A stretch of DNA of 64,000 nt from Bacteroidota bacterium (GCA_018669475.1 JABHCC010000085.1:1-64000); one strand, 5' to 3'. Numbered from the stretch's first letter, positions 33,906 through 43,666 are shown. Numbers and translations are program-made. The notes: generated from the sequence alone by a model not told the origin.

Positions 33906-34619
33906 CTATGGTTTCTCCAATTTTTTTAGAACTGCAGTTTTATAGCTACGGCTGACCGGGATCTCCTTTTCATTAATCTCTACCGATTCACTTGTGAAAG
34001 ACTGGACGCTTCCTAATGATACAATAAAGGAGCGATGCACTCTGAGAAAATCTTTTTGCGGGAGTTTTGCTTCTATATTTGAAATTGTTTCCCGTGTTAC
34101 AATCACTTTCTCTGACAAATGAATCTTTATATAGTCACTGAGGCTTTCAATATAATTGATATCTGAGAATCTGATTCTGACCATTTTGCGATCAGAGCGT
34201 ACAAAAATAGAATCACTTTTCTCAGGTATTATCTCTTCGGATTGGGTAAGAAAGGTTTGGTTTTCATCAAGATATTTATTGATCCCCTGAAGCAGTCGTT
34301 CAAATGAGATTGGTTTTAGCAGGTAATCCACCGCCTGTAGGTCGAAGCCATCAACTGCGTAGTCACGGTAAGCGGTTGTGAAAATTACTTTGATGTCTTT
34401 GGTCATCGATTTAGCAAATGACAAACCTGATATTTCAGGCATATTTATATCAAGGAATACCAAGTCTATTTTTGCCCTGTTAATCGCCGTGAAAGCTTCC
34501 ATTGCATTCTTGCATTGGGCCACAACATGAATTGAATCAATCTTACCCAGGTAACTGGATAATATATCCCTGGCAACGGGTTCATCATCGACAATAATGC
34601 ATTGAATAATTTTAGACAT
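33906..34619 (-). CDS. LytTR-family response regulator
   Basis: 237 residues. The receiver domain (1-120) has the DDE acidic pocket (IVDDEP), the phospho-acceptor Asp in VFLDINMP and Lys in LLKPIS. The LytTR DNA-binding domain (about 140-237) reads VRSDRKMVRIRFSDINYIESL, with the FLRVHRSFIVSLG core. It should act as a transcription regulator for the upstream-encoded kinase. The start at 34619 overlaps the kinase stop by 8 bp; an ATG at 34631 is the alternative. The target genes are unknown. Confidence 0.9.
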   Translation of the reverse strand: MSKIIQCIIVDDEPVARDILSSYLGKIDSIHVVAQCKNAMEAFTAINRAKIDLVFLDINMPEISGLSFAKSMTKDIKVIFTTAYRDYAVDGFDLQAVDYLLKPISFERLLQGINKYLDENQTFLTQSEEIIPEKSDSIFVRSDRKMVRIRFSDINYIESLSDYIKIHLSEKVIVTRETISNIEAKLPQKDFLRVHRSFIVSLGSVQSFTSESVEINEKEIPVSRSYKTAVLKKLEKP

Positions 34620-35679
34620 TGCTGATGGCATTTAGATTCAAGATCCTTAATTTGACGGAGAACCAATGCTCATCCGTCTTGATTTCGAGTTTGTACTTTT
34701 CTTTGTAATGAAGGTCAAGTCTTTTTCTTATATTTTCAAGACCAATACCCTGCAGTTCATTATTGTCATCTGTCTGTAAGATCGTATTTCTGATTTTGAA
34801 ATCAAGGAGGTTATTTCTGGCTTCTATCTCTATTTCAAGTTGTAAAAAGCCATCTTTAATATCTCCATGTTTAAAAGCGTTTTCAACAAATGGGATCAAC
34901 AACATGGGAGGAACCTGTATGTCATCATCAATCTCATTTGTGTCGAAGGTGACTTTCAGGGTATCCTGAAACCTGATTTTCTCAAGCTCAACATATTCTT
35001 TGATATGCATTACTTCTTCTTTCAGATTAACCTTTGGTTTATTTATTTGGTACAGAATATAATCCAGGAGATTCGAAAGTTTCAGAATGATGTCAGGAGT
35101 GTGTTTCGATTGCTTTAATGCGAAACCATAGATGGTATTCAATGTGTTAAACAGGAAGTGTGGGTGGATCTGCCTTTTTAAGTAGTGTAATTCCTGTTCT
35201 TTGATCTGGAGTTGGGTGGCTAGTATCTTATTTTGCAGCTCTTTATTTCTTGAATCTGTTTTGAAATTATGGTTCAAAACGCTTACAAAACTCACCAGAA
35301 CCACAATCAGGTAAACTAATATCAGGATGAATAAGAAGTTCTTACTCATTGGTGGCATGATTGCGATATTAAAATCAAGTAAAAATATCAGACAGGCGTA
35401 TATGGCGAGAACTATGAAATATGAAGAAAACACGAGAGTATAAAAACTATACAGGAAGAACTTCAGATATTTTCTGGTAAGAAGAAATCCTGGAATTAAT
35501 TTATAAACCACGTAATAAGTCAGCATAATCGTGAGCGGTAGCAGGCAAGACGAGAACCATATTGCGTAGGCCGTATCAACTGAATTATAGCTGAAGAAAT
35601 AGACAAAGAAAAACCATACTGCTGTCCAAAACAGTGCATGAAAAAGTAGAACTCTGATTTGCTTAAATCTCAGTCTCAT
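34612..35679 (-). CDS. LytS-like sensor histidine kinase
   Basis: 355 residues from the ATG at 35679, chosen because it begins directly before a hydrophobic stretch. Four transmembrane helices (about 8-27, 37-58, 72-95, 112-133) are followed by a coiled coil and the His_kinase (PF06580) domain: QIHPHFLFNTLN with the phosphorylated His, then the HATPase with PPMLLIPFVENAFKHG and GIGLENIRKRL. Unlike classical kinases it lacks HisKA. It forms a pair with the following LytTR regulator, translationally coupled. No extracellular sensor domain is present, so it probably senses a membrane-associated cue. Confidence 0.9.
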   Translation of the reverse strand: MRLRFKQIRVLLFHALFWTAVWFFFVYFFSYNSVDTAYAIWFSSCLLPLTIMLTYYVVYKLIPGFLLTRKYLKFFLYSFYTLVFSSYFIVLAIYACLIFLLDFNIAIMPPMSKNFLFILILVYLIVVLVSFVSVLNHNFKTDSRNKELQNKILATQLQIKEQELHYLKRQIHPHFLFNTLNTIYGFALKQSKHTPDIILKLSNLLDYILYQINKPKVNLKEEVMHIKEYVELEKIRFQDTLKVTFDTNEIDDDIQVPPMLLIPFVENAFKHGDIKDGFLQLEIEIEARNNLLDFKIRNTILQTDDNNELQGIGLENIRKRLDLHYKEKYKLEIKTDEHWFSVKLRILNLNAISNV

Positions 35680-35890
35680 AATAGCAATATTACAAAATCT
35701 CTGATTGCTGACCCCGAAAAAATAGACTAATAACCGATTTAGCACTGGTTTTTGCAGAAAAGAAGAATATTAAGCAATTTGCATAAGTAATCGGGTAGAA
35801 AAGGGAAGGGCAGTCTCTATCCGTCGCAAATAAAATTATTCGATTGAATATGCCCCTACCTTTCGGGTAGTATTCATTAAACAGATTATT

Positions 35891-36265
35891 ATGAGTTCAT
35901 TTTTCGAAAAACTAAACGAGGGCGGACCCTTTTTCACCTATCCAATCATTGTGTTTCTTATCATTATTATTGCTCTGTTTGTTAAGGGATACATCCGGAA
36001 GGAAAATAATAAGAAGATCATATCACTTATTGCGTCCATCGCATGGTTTGCTGTGGCCTGGGGGTTTCTTGGTCGTACTTTCGGATTAATAGTTGCATTT
36101 GATAATATTGCTGCTGCCGGAGAATTAACCCCCCCTCTCATGGCTGAAGGACTTAAAATGGCGATTCTAAATCCTTTGTTGGGGATAAGTGTTTTTCTTA
36201 TTGCCCGTCTGGGTATTATTATTCTTACACTGTTACAAAAAGAAAATGTGGAAAGGGTAGAGTAG
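35891..36265 (+). CDS. Short MotA/TolQ/ExbB-like membrane protein
   Basis: 124 residues with three hydrophobic helices (about 15-33, 46-68, 92-115). The segment WGFLGRTFGLIVAFDNIAAAGELTPPLMAEGLKMAILNPLLGISVFLIARLGII (described) resembles the C-terminal half of MotA/TolQ/ExbB proton-channel proteins, where 'G.LGT..G...AF..i...g.i.p..ia.Gi..AL..T..Gl...i' is conserved. No ExbD/TolR partner is adjacent. A small hairpin ctacctttcgggtag lies 20-35 bp before the start. Its function is unknown; it is divergent from the LytS kinase. Confidence 0.6.
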   Translation: MSSFFEKLNEGGPFFTYPIIVFLIIIIALFVKGYIRKENNKKIISLIASIAWFAVAWGFLGRTFGLIVAFDNIAAAGELTPPLMAEGLKMAILNPLLGISVFLIARLGIIILTLLQKENVERVE

Positions 36266-36372
36266 TCAGGTTTCCTTCGGATTGCTGACTTTCATTGTTA
36301 TTGTCAATTGGTATTCTCCTGATTTGCAAAGTTTTTAGTATCTTAAGCAATCAATACCAAAACAAGCTAAGG

Positions 36373-37959
36373 ATGAGAAAAATATTATTTGCTTGGGCAT
36401 TATTAAGCCTGCCAGTTATGATGCTGGCTCAAAAGCCGGGAACACTCGATCAGGATTTTGCCAATGGCGGACATTACAGTTTTGCAGTTACAGGAAGTCA
36501 GGCTTGGCTTAATTTTATGACCTATCGTTATGAGAGTAATGCCAGTGAGCCCGGTTGGGCGCTATTGCTTGGAGGAAATATTTATAAAAACTACGTGTAT
36601 GATGGTATTTTCACCACTGAAATCACTCAAGATGGTGAGCTTAATCAATGGGCAGGAAAACCAGCTACTGATCTGACAGATATCCAGGATGCTATTTATC
36701 TTCCGGGTGGTGGTTTCATGGCAGTCGGGAGTGCCGATATCGGAGGGAATCACAATGCGAAAGTTTCACAGTTTAACGGTCCGGGGGAAGTAAATTCAAA
36801 TTTTGGAGTATCTGGCTCTATTACTCTCGACAATCAGACGGGTGCTGACTATGCCCATGATATTTGTTATAACAATTCTGATCCTGACAATCCTTTTTAT
36901 ATGGTGGTTGGATCAACAATGAATGCTGGTAATATGCAAAAAACTGCCTGGTGGATGCTTGGTCCGGATGGTCAGTTGAACAATGATTTCGGGGCAAATG
37001 GGATGTATGTACCAGCAACAGGAGGAGAAACCGCCTGGCTGAATGATGTTGTTAGTTTTGGTAACAAGGTTGTGGCAGCCGGAACTATCGATTATCTGGC
37101 TTATATAAAGATACTCGATCCAAATACTATGATTTCAGGTTCTTTATTGTTTCCATCAAGCAGTGATCCTGACCATATATACGAGTATTTTTCTGTCATT
37201 CCTGAAGGAGATCACTTTTTTGCTTCCGGATATCATTACGATATGGGGAGCTATAAGTCTAACGAATTTGTAAGAGGGGTGGATTCAGAACCTTTTGCTT
37301 TTAATGATGGGATAAGTGACATTCTAAATACCGGTGTAAGTAATGTTGAATCTCAGGTAAATGGTTTTTCTACGGGCATACATTCAGTTTTTCCAGCCCA
37401 GGCAGGTCCGGGGGGGATGAAGACTGATGGACCTTCACCTATGGTTATCATAGGCTCAATAATTATTGGCAGTGAGGAGGAGACAAGTTTTGTTGCAGCA
37501 ATAAATGCAGACGGGTCTTTGGCTGATGATTTTGGAACAAATGGTGTTTATGTGATCGACCTTGAAGAGGGTAATTGGCCGGTCGATGTTGTTTTATCTG
37601 AGGACGGCAGTTTATTCGTAGGCGTGAATGCAGTTGGTGTTGCCCATGTTTACAAGCTATATGCCTACTTTGACCGTAGTGGGATAGAAGACCCAAATCA
37701 GAATATCAACAAGGTTACAATATATCCGAATCCTGTTAGCCATACAGCTCATCTGGAGCTGAGCTTGTCTCAGGCTCAGGAGCTTGAATGGAGCATTTAT
37801 AATAGTATTGGCCAGGCTGTCTTGTCACAAACTGAATCTGTTACAGTATCGGGAGTATATCAAATTGACATTGACATAAGCGGATGGGCATCAGGAGTAT
37901 ACCACTTTAAAGCCTTTGCCCGGAATGGTGAATTATCAAGTAAATTCAGCATCCATTAG
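36373..37959 (+). CDS. T9SS-secreted protein with delta-60 repeats
   Basis: 528 residues from the ATG at 36373, where a signal peptide starts (MRKILFAWALLSLP, ending MLAQ); the open frame extends 26 codons upstream without a signal. The body contains delta-60-type repeats of about 50-60 residues: 'DQDFANGG', 'VNSNFGVSGSI', 'LNNDFGANGMYV', 'LADDFGTNGVYVIDL', each followed by a D-V/I-x-x-(P/S)-(D/G)-G-x-x-x-V/A-x-G strand. The last 80 residues (VTIYPNPVSHTAHLE ... ASGVYHFKAF) are a type IX sorting domain. Probably a surface beta-propeller-like or adhesive protein. A strong terminator follows. Confidence 0.85.
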   Translation: MRKILFAWALLSLPVMMLAQKPGTLDQDFANGGHYSFAVTGSQAWLNFMTYRYESNASEPGWALLLGGNIYKNYVYDGIFTTEITQDGELNQWAGKPATDLTDIQDAIYLPGGGFMAVGSADIGGNHNAKVSQFNGPGEVNSNFGVSGSITLDNQTGADYAHDICYNNSDPDNPFYMVVGSTMNAGNMQKTAWWMLGPDGQLNNDFGANGMYVPATGGETAWLNDVVSFGNKVVAAGTIDYLAYIKILDPNTMISGSLLFPSSSDPDHIYEYFSVIPEGDHFFASGYHYDMGSYKSNEFVRGVDSEPFAFNDGISDILNTGVSNVESQVNGFSTGIHSVFPAQAGPGGMKTDGPSPMVIIGSIIIGSEEETSFVAAINADGSLADDFGTNGVYVIDLEEGNWPVDVVLSEDGSLFVGVNAVGVAHVYKLYAYFDRSGIEDPNQNINKVTIYPNPVSHTAHLELSLSQAQELEWSIYNSIGQAVLSQTESVTVSGVYQIDIDISGWASGVYHFKAFARNGELSSKFSIH

Positions 37960-37974
37960 AATGACATTAGAATG

Positions 37975-38017
37975 ATAGTTATGCAGTGCCCATGCAACTG
38001 CATAACTATTCTTTTTT
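37975..38017 (+). terminator. Rho-independent terminator after the delta-60 gene
   Basis: A perfect 13-bp stem (atagttatgcagt / actgcataactat), a 9-nt loop (37988-37996) and a following tctttttt tract. It begins 16 nt after the stop codon at 37959 and separates this gene from GH92. Confidence 0.9.
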
Positions 38018-38071
38018 ATTGTAATTTTCAACAAGTACCTTGCACTCTTTATTGATTTCAAAAACAAATAA

Positions 38072-40387
38072 ATGAGATTTCAAGTTTGGAGATTTGTTGC
38101 GCTAGTGGCAATCAGTGTTTGTATTTATTCATGTGGGCTAAACAATCAAAATCAGATCAAGCCCGAGTTGGTAGATTATGTAAATCCTTTAATGGGAAGC
38201 GATTCCAAGTATTCACTTTCAAATGGCAATACATATCCGGCAATTGCAAGGCCCTGGGGCATGAATTTTTGGACACCAATGACCTCCCGGATGGGGGATG
38301 GCTGGACTTACAAGTACAACGAGAATAAAATCAGGGGTATTAAGCAGACTCATCAGCCAAGTCCATGGATAAATGATTATGCAGCCTTTTCTTTAATGGC
38401 TGTAACGGGAGAATTAAAATATGAGGAGAATGAACGCGAATCCTGGTTTTCTCATAAAGCAGAGACCGTAAGGCCATATCATTACAAAACATATCTGGCA
38501 GATTATGATGTTGTTGCAGAAGTTGCACCAACTGAGAGGGCTGCACATTTCAAGTTTACCTTTCCTGAATCTGAAGAATCATATATTTTGTTGGATGGAT
38601 TTTTTAAGGGATCAATGGTGACCATTCTTCCTCAGGAACGAAAAATCACAGGCTATTGCCGAAATAATAGTGGTGGTGTTCCTGACAATTTTCATAATTA
38701 TTTCGTAGCCCAGTTTGATAAGGATTTTGAGATAACACATACATGGGGAGACGATTGGGAACTGCAGGAAGAATCATTGCATAGCGAGGGAGAGCATGTT
38801 GGTGCGATTATTGGATTTTCATCCAAAAGAGGTGAAGTCGTGCATGTAAAAGTTGCTTCATCATTTATCAGTCCTGAACAAGCCGAACTTAATCTGTCAA
38901 GAGAAATTGGAAAAGATTCATTTGATAAGACCCGCGAGGAGGCAAAAGCTGCCTGGGAGAAAGAACTGAGCAGAATAGTAGTGGAGGATAGCAATACTGA
39001 TAACATTGAAACTTTCTATTCCTGTTTATACCGTGTTCTGTTATTTCCGCGTAAGTTTTATGAGTTCAATGAGAAAAATGAGATTGTTCACTACAGCCCT
39101 TATAATGGTGAGGTATTACCTGGATATATGTTCACCGATAATGGTTTTTGGGATACTTTCAGAGCTGTATTCCCCTTTTTCAATATGATGTATCCTGAGC
39201 TTAACGGAAAAATAATGAAGGGACTGGCCAATACATATAAAGAATCAGGTTGGTTACCTGAATGGGCTAGTCCGGGGCACAGGGATTGTATGATAGGCTC
39301 AAATTCTGCCCCAAATATTGCTGATGCCTTTTTAAAAGGGGCAATTGATAGTGCTGATGATGCCGAGCTGCTTTTCGAGGCTATATTGAAGAACGCAACA
39401 GTTGAAGAAGGCCGTCCAGCACGGTCGGTAGGTAGAGAAGGTCTCAATTATTATAATACCCTTGGATATGTCCCTTATGATGTGGGAGTAAATGAGAATG
39501 CTGCACGAACATTAGAGTATGCCTATGCAGATTTCACTATTGCAAAAATGGCTGAAAAGCTGGGAAAAACTGAAATTGCTGATAAGTATTACAAGCAATC
39601 GATGAACTATAAGAAGCTATTTGATCCGTCAACAAAGCTGATGAGAGGAAAGAATGAAGATGGCAGTTTTCAGTCTCCTTTTAATCCATTGAAATGGGGT
39701 GATGCTTTTACTGAAGGGAATAGTTTGCACTATACATGGTCAGTTTTTCATGATATTCATGGTTTGATTGATTTGATGGGGGGAAATGAGGAATTTATTG
39801 GACAACTGGATAATGTATTTGAGATGCCTCCGGATTATGATGATTCTTACTATGGACATACTATTCATGAGATCAGAGAAATGCAAATAGTAAATATGGG
39901 GAATTATGCTCATGGTAATCAACCCGTTCAGCATATGATTTATCTCTATAATTATGCAGGGGCTCCATACAAAACACAAAAAAGAATAAGGGAAGTGCTG
40001 ACTACACTTTATGCTGCAACACCCGATGGTTACTGTGGGGACGAAGATAATGGGCAAACCTCTGCCTGGTATGTGTTCAGTTCCCTGGGATTTTACCCGG
40101 TAACGCCCGGAGCTGATCAATATGTTATAGGGAGTCCGCTATTCAACAAAGCAACTCTGAACCTTGAAAACGGGAATAGCTTCGTCATTACTGCTGAGAA
40201 AAATTCAGAGAGGAACTTCTACATACAATCGACCAATATGAACGGTAAGAAATACACGGCGAACTATATTTATTATCAGGATATTCAAGATGGTGGAGAG
40301 TTTAATTTTGATTTAGGATCTTCGCCAAACAAAAAGTGGGGGAGCAAGGCTGGAGATAGCCCCTATTCTTTAAGCAGGGAAAGATAA
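38072..40387 (+). CDS. GH92 alpha-mannosidase, lipoprotein
   Basis: 771 residues. A lipobox ends at IYSC (about residue 21), anchoring it to the envelope. The GH92 signature runs throughout: VDYVNPLMGSDSKYSLSNGNTYPAIARPWGMNFW near 33, then FLDNGFWDTFRA-like (FTDNGFWDTF), NEPVHHM-like GNQPVQHMIYLYNYAG, and the catalytic-region GYCGDEDNGQTSAWYVFSSLGFYPVTPG. GH92 enzymes are Ca2+-dependent, inverting exo-mannosidases acting on alpha-1,2/1,3/1,6-mannose of N-glycans and similar. It is followed 57 nt later by a GH29 fucosidase on the same strand, so both probably trim glycoprotein glycans. Confidence 0.93.
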   Translation: MRFQVWRFVALVAISVCIYSCGLNNQNQIKPELVDYVNPLMGSDSKYSLSNGNTYPAIARPWGMNFWTPMTSRMGDGWTYKYNENKIRGIKQTHQPSPWINDYAAFSLMAVTGELKYEENERESWFSHKAETVRPYHYKTYLADYDVVAEVAPTERAAHFKFTFPESEESYILLDGFFKGSMVTILPQERKITGYCRNNSGGVPDNFHNYFVAQFDKDFEITHTWGDDWELQEESLHSEGEHVGAIIGFSSKRGEVVHVKVASSFISPEQAELNLSREIGKDSFDKTREEAKAAWEKELSRIVVEDSNTDNIETFYSCLYRVLLFPRKFYEFNEKNEIVHYSPYNGEVLPGYMFTDNGFWDTFRAVFPFFNMMYPELNGKIMKGLANTYKESGWLPEWASPGHRDCMIGSNSAPNIADAFLKGAIDSADDAELLFEAILKNATVEEGRPARSVGREGLNYYNTLGYVPYDVGVNENAARTLEYAYADFTIAKMAEKLGKTEIADKYYKQSMNYKKLFDPSTKLMRGKNEDGSFQSPFNPLKWGDAFTEGNSLHYTWSVFHDIHGLIDLMGGNEEFIGQLDNVFEMPPDYDDSYYGHTIHEIREMQIVNMGNYAHGNQPVQHMIYLYNYAGAPYKTQKRIREVLTTLYAATPDGYCGDEDNGQTSAWYVFSSLGFYPVTPGADQYVIGSPLFNKATLNLENGNSFVITAEKNSERNFYIQSTNMNGKKYTANYIYYQDIQDGGEFNFDLGSSPNKKWGSKAGDSPYSLSRER

Positions 40388-40443
40388 ACTATCTGCATTC
40401 ATGATTTATTTATTGCTAAATTCAGAACTTAAATACATAAGAT

Positions 40444-41874
40444 ATGACTAAGACTTTGAAATGCTTTTTCGTACCATTTATCTGCCTGATGGCAGTGCTA
40501 TCAATCAAAGCACCCGCCCAAACCGATGAAGAAAGTTATTCATGGCCAAAGGATCCGGCAGTAATGGAGAATCTTAAGGACTGGCAGGGGTATAAATTCG
40601 GATTATTGATCCACATGGGGCTCTATTCTGAGTTGGGTACAGTGGAGTCATGGGGCTTATGTCCTGAAGACTGGGTTGGAAGGCCTGGCTACGATGATTA
40701 TTATGATTACGCCCGGGATTACCGTAATGCCAGTTTGAGATTTAATCCGATAAAGTTTGATCCTGAGAAATGGGCCAAAGCATTTAAAGGTTCAGGTGCA
40801 AAGTACATGATATACAGCACAAAGCATCATGATGGTTTTTGTCTGTATGATACTAAGTATACTGATTTCAAGGTAACAAATCCTGAATTTCCATTTGCTT
40901 CAAATCCCAGGTCGGATGTATACGGTGAAATTATGGAAGCCTGTCGCAATGAGGGTATGGTTGTGGGAGCCTATTTTTCAAAACCCGACTGGACATCTCC
41001 ATATTTTTGGTGGCCTTATTACCCACCAAAAGACAGAAATCCAACTTACGACATCACCAAACATCCGGATAGGTGGAAGAGCTTCGTTGATTATACCCAT
41101 AAGCAGATTGATGAGATCACCACTAAGTATGGAAAAGTGGATATATTATGGCTTGACGGATGCTGGGTTATGCCAAAATCGGCCGTGACAGAGAAAGTAT
41201 CAGATTTTTGTAAGTATCCCCATGATATGGATTTAGATATGAAAACCATAGCAGACAGGGCACGTAAAACTCAGCCCGGAATGCTGGTGGTTGATCGATG
41301 GGTTCAGGGAGATTATGAAAACTACCTTACACCTGAGCAGAAGATTCCTGAGAAACCCTTGTCGGTTCCCTGGGAGAGTTGTATCACTATGGGTCATGCA
41401 TGGGGATGGGTGGCAAATGATCATTATAAATCATCACGGGAGCTTGTTCAACTGCTGATCGGCATTGTGGCCAAAGGCGGTAATCTCTTGCTGGGCGTAG
41501 GCCCGAAAGGAAATGGTGAATTTGAACCTGCTGTTTATGAGAATCTGGCGCAACTAGGTAAGTGGCTGGATGCAAATGGCGAGGCAATTTATGAAACTAC
41601 ACCAGTTGAACCATTCCAAGTTGAAAAGATTGCCTACACGGCCGGGGATGAAAATACAGTTTATGCATTATATATGCCAGCCAAAGATGAGGAGGAACTG
41701 CCCGAAACCCTCAGCATCCAAACTCAGTTATCCGGCAGGCTTAGCTTTACTTTATTAGCATCAGGCAAAAAGCTCAAAGCCAGGAAAAAGGACAATGCAT
41801 GGGATGTGTCAATCCCAAAATCGCTAAGATCAGAATTGGCCAAACAAGAGGCCGTTGTGATCAGAGTAAGATAA
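40444..41874 (+). CDS. GH29 alpha-L-fucosidase
   Basis: 476 residues with a signal peptide ending near APAQ. GH29 motifs: WGLCPEDWVGRPGYDDYYDYA near 80, AKYMIYSTKHHDGFCLYDTKYTDF with the substrate-binding HHDGF, and KVDILWLDGCW near 236, where the Asp of LWLDG is the retaining nucleophile. The region KGGNLLLGVGPKGNGEF is also family-typical. The C-terminal ~90 residues are a small beta domain. It would release terminal L-fucose from glycoconjugates in the periplasm or outside. It is directly downstream of GH92 and may be co-transcribed; the Gfo/Idh gene is convergent. Confidence 0.93.
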   Translation: MTKTLKCFFVPFICLMAVLSIKAPAQTDEESYSWPKDPAVMENLKDWQGYKFGLLIHMGLYSELGTVESWGLCPEDWVGRPGYDDYYDYARDYRNASLRFNPIKFDPEKWAKAFKGSGAKYMIYSTKHHDGFCLYDTKYTDFKVTNPEFPFASNPRSDVYGEIMEACRNEGMVVGAYFSKPDWTSPYFWWPYYPPKDRNPTYDITKHPDRWKSFVDYTHKQIDEITTKYGKVDILWLDGCWVMPKSAVTEKVSDFCKYPHDMDLDMKTIADRARKTQPGMLVVDRWVQGDYENYLTPEQKIPEKPLSVPWESCITMGHAWGWVANDHYKSSRELVQLLIGIVAKGGNLLLGVGPKGNGEFEPAVYENLAQLGKWLDANGEAIYETTPVEPFQVEKIAYTAGDENTVYALYMPAKDEEELPETLSIQTQLSGRLSFTLLASGKKLKARKKDNAWDVSIPKSLRSELAKQEAVVIRVR

Positions 41875-41916
41875 GTAGCAAAAGAGCTAATCAGATCTGA
41901 TCAAAGATTTGCAATG

Positions 41917-43398
41917 CTATAGCTTATAAAATTCTTCCCAGCCTTTACGTGGAGGGTTTCCAACCAGCATTTGATTGGCAAACTTGTTATTAGTGATTTG
42001 TTTTGTTTTTCTGTCGAAAATTATTCTTGAACTCAATCGTTGTGCAACAACACCCAAAGTAAAGACCTGACTTAATGGTCCGGAAATGTCAAATGATGAG
42101 CGACATTTTTCTTCTCCTTTACAGGCTAAGAGAAAGTTTGCAAAATGGTTTGATGGACTTACAGGAACATCCGGCAACTTCTTCTCCATCTTCTGAGCTT
42201 TCTTTTCAGGAATTATTGAAAGAGTTCCACCATGGGTTCCTCCCTTGAAAGTCAAGTCCTTGCTGTAAATAATTTTGCCAGGGTTTAGTTTAGCTGGTTG
42301 TAAAGCCCCGTTACTTGGAGGCGGGACATTAGGATCAATTTCTGAAACCCCATATCCTTTTGGAACAGAAGGGATATTATCCAGTCCATCGTACCAGGTG
42401 ATATCAAGAGGAGGCATATTGCTACGCTCAGGAAATTTGAAAACCAGGGTAGATGAGAATGGGAAGAAAAATGAGTTGTGACCACTAAGCCTCAATGGGT
42501 TAACCTCGTAGGGTAAGCCAAGCTCCAGGAATTCATGTGCGGTGTCCATGATGTGTGCTCCCCAATCACCCAGAGCTCCCATTCCAAAGTCGTACCAGCA
42601 TCGCCATTGACCATGGTGATAATCTTTGTTATAATCGTGATGCTGAGCAGTGTTCAGCCATACGTCCCAATCCATAGTTGCAGGTAATGCCTGTTTCTCA
42701 GGGAATTTTGTAATGCCAGGATCAAATCCATGCCAGCGCCGTGCACTATTCATATGTGCAGTCATGGCTGTAACATCCTTAATAATGCCAGCTTCTTTCC
42801 ATGCTTTGAACTGGAAATAATTAGCACCTGAGTGACCCTGATTACCCATTTGAGTGGATACATTGTATTTTTTGGCAGCCGCCATCATCAGTTCTATCTC
42901 ATTAAAAGTACGGGCCATTGGTTTCTCGACATAAACATGCTTACCCAAGGACATGGCCAGCATGGTGATAGGGAAATGTGAAAAATCTGGTGTGCCAACA
43001 CTTACAGCTTCAATTTTGTTCCCCATTTTATCAAACATCTTTCTGAAATCCTTAAATCGAGGAACATCAGGAAACATCTCGAGTACTCCCAAAGTATGTT
43101 CAGCTCCCAAGTCTGCATCACACAAGGCAACAATATTGGCTAATCCTGTTGCATGTAATGATTTCAAAATTTGCCCACCTCTGTGGCCAATACCAACACA
43201 TGCAAGATTGACTTTCTCACTCGGCAGGAATGAACTTTTTTGATAAGATTGCGTGTTCTCATCCCACATCTTGTTTCCAGCAAAGATCACGTTACCAGGA
43301 AGTATCGACATTCCACCAAATGCCAGAAGTCCTTTTTTTAAAAAATTACGTCTTTGATTCGAATCAACGAATAGTGTATTATCCAATTGCCTTTTCAT
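41917..43398 (-). CDS. Gfo/Idh/MocA-family oxidoreductase with Tat signal
   Basis: 493 residues from the ATG in cggATGaaa at 43398. The N-terminus has a twin-arginine signal (NQRRNFLKKGLLAFGG). The Rossmann domain follows: NLACVGIGHRGGQILKSL, LCDADLG, then VYVEKPMARTFNE with the EKP loop typical of the family. The second domain has the H/W-rich HHGQWRCWYDFGMGALGDWGAHIMDTAHE. These Tat-exported members often act on sugars in the periplasm with tightly bound NAD; some relatives are GH109. It is convergent with the fucosidase and preceded by two units of the repeated upstream element. Confidence 0.88.
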   Translation of the reverse strand: MKRQLDNTLFVDSNQRRNFLKKGLLAFGGMSILPGNVIFAGNKMWDENTQSYQKSSFLPSEKVNLACVGIGHRGGQILKSLHATGLANIVALCDADLGAEHTLGVLEMFPDVPRFKDFRKMFDKMGNKIEAVSVGTPDFSHFPITMLAMSLGKHVYVEKPMARTFNEIELMMAAAKKYNVSTQMGNQGHSGANYFQFKAWKEAGIIKDVTAMTAHMNSARRWHGFDPGITKFPEKQALPATMDWDVWLNTAQHHDYNKDYHHGQWRCWYDFGMGALGDWGAHIMDTAHEFLELGLPYEVNPLRLSGHNSFFFPFSSTLVFKFPERSNMPPLDITWYDGLDNIPSVPKGYGVSEIDPNVPPPSNGALQPAKLNPGKIIYSKDLTFKGGTHGGTLSIIPEKKAQKMEKKLPDVPVSPSNHFANFLLACKGEEKCRSSFDISGPLSQVFTLGVVAQRLSSRIIFDRKTKQITNNKFANQMLVGNPPRKGWEEFYKL

Positions 43399-43456
43399 CC
43401 GCTTATATTTAATTTTAATTGTCGGATGCAGCTCGCACAACAAAAACAATCATCCG
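43396..43456 (-). promoter_or_regulatory. Start-codon element, copy B
   Basis: 61 bp on the minus strand: cggatg (arm 1), 22 nt, catccg (arm 2), 21 nt, cggATG (arm 3, the start codon). Arm 2 can pair with either arm 1 or arm 3. Directly upstream lies unit 2 (43451-43501), which itself starts with aaatataagcggatgaa, the same 17 bp that ends this element. Confidence 0.7.
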
Positions 43457-43501
43457 CGTGTTTGTTAAAATATTGTTCGTTTTGTCACGCTCGGTTCATC
43501 C
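43451..43501 (-). repeat. Upstream element unit 2, second copy
   Basis: Read on the minus strand it runs from cggatgaaccgagcgtgac to cgcggatg and matches 5124-5173 nearly base for base outside a short central stretch. Both copies contain ATG AAC CGA GCN TGA, with only the third base of the Ala codon different. It joins copy B head to tail. Confidence 0.65.
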
Positions 43502-43666
43502 GCTTATATTTGAGATGTGAATGTAAGAATCTTCTGCATTACTTTATTAATATGTGCACGCTTTATTTCGTGATATATTTTGATTGTTTGCTATCTGATA
43601 AGACAGTTTTCTTACAAGTATAAATAATTTGAGAAGTTTTTTTACCTACCGGATGGTAGAGTGAGT

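Noticed and set aside
41917-43398. GH109 alpha-N-acetylgalactosaminidase
   Set aside because: Tat signal and NAD fold are shared with GH109, but the family-specific residues could not be confirmed by eye, so only the Gfo/Idh family is claimed.
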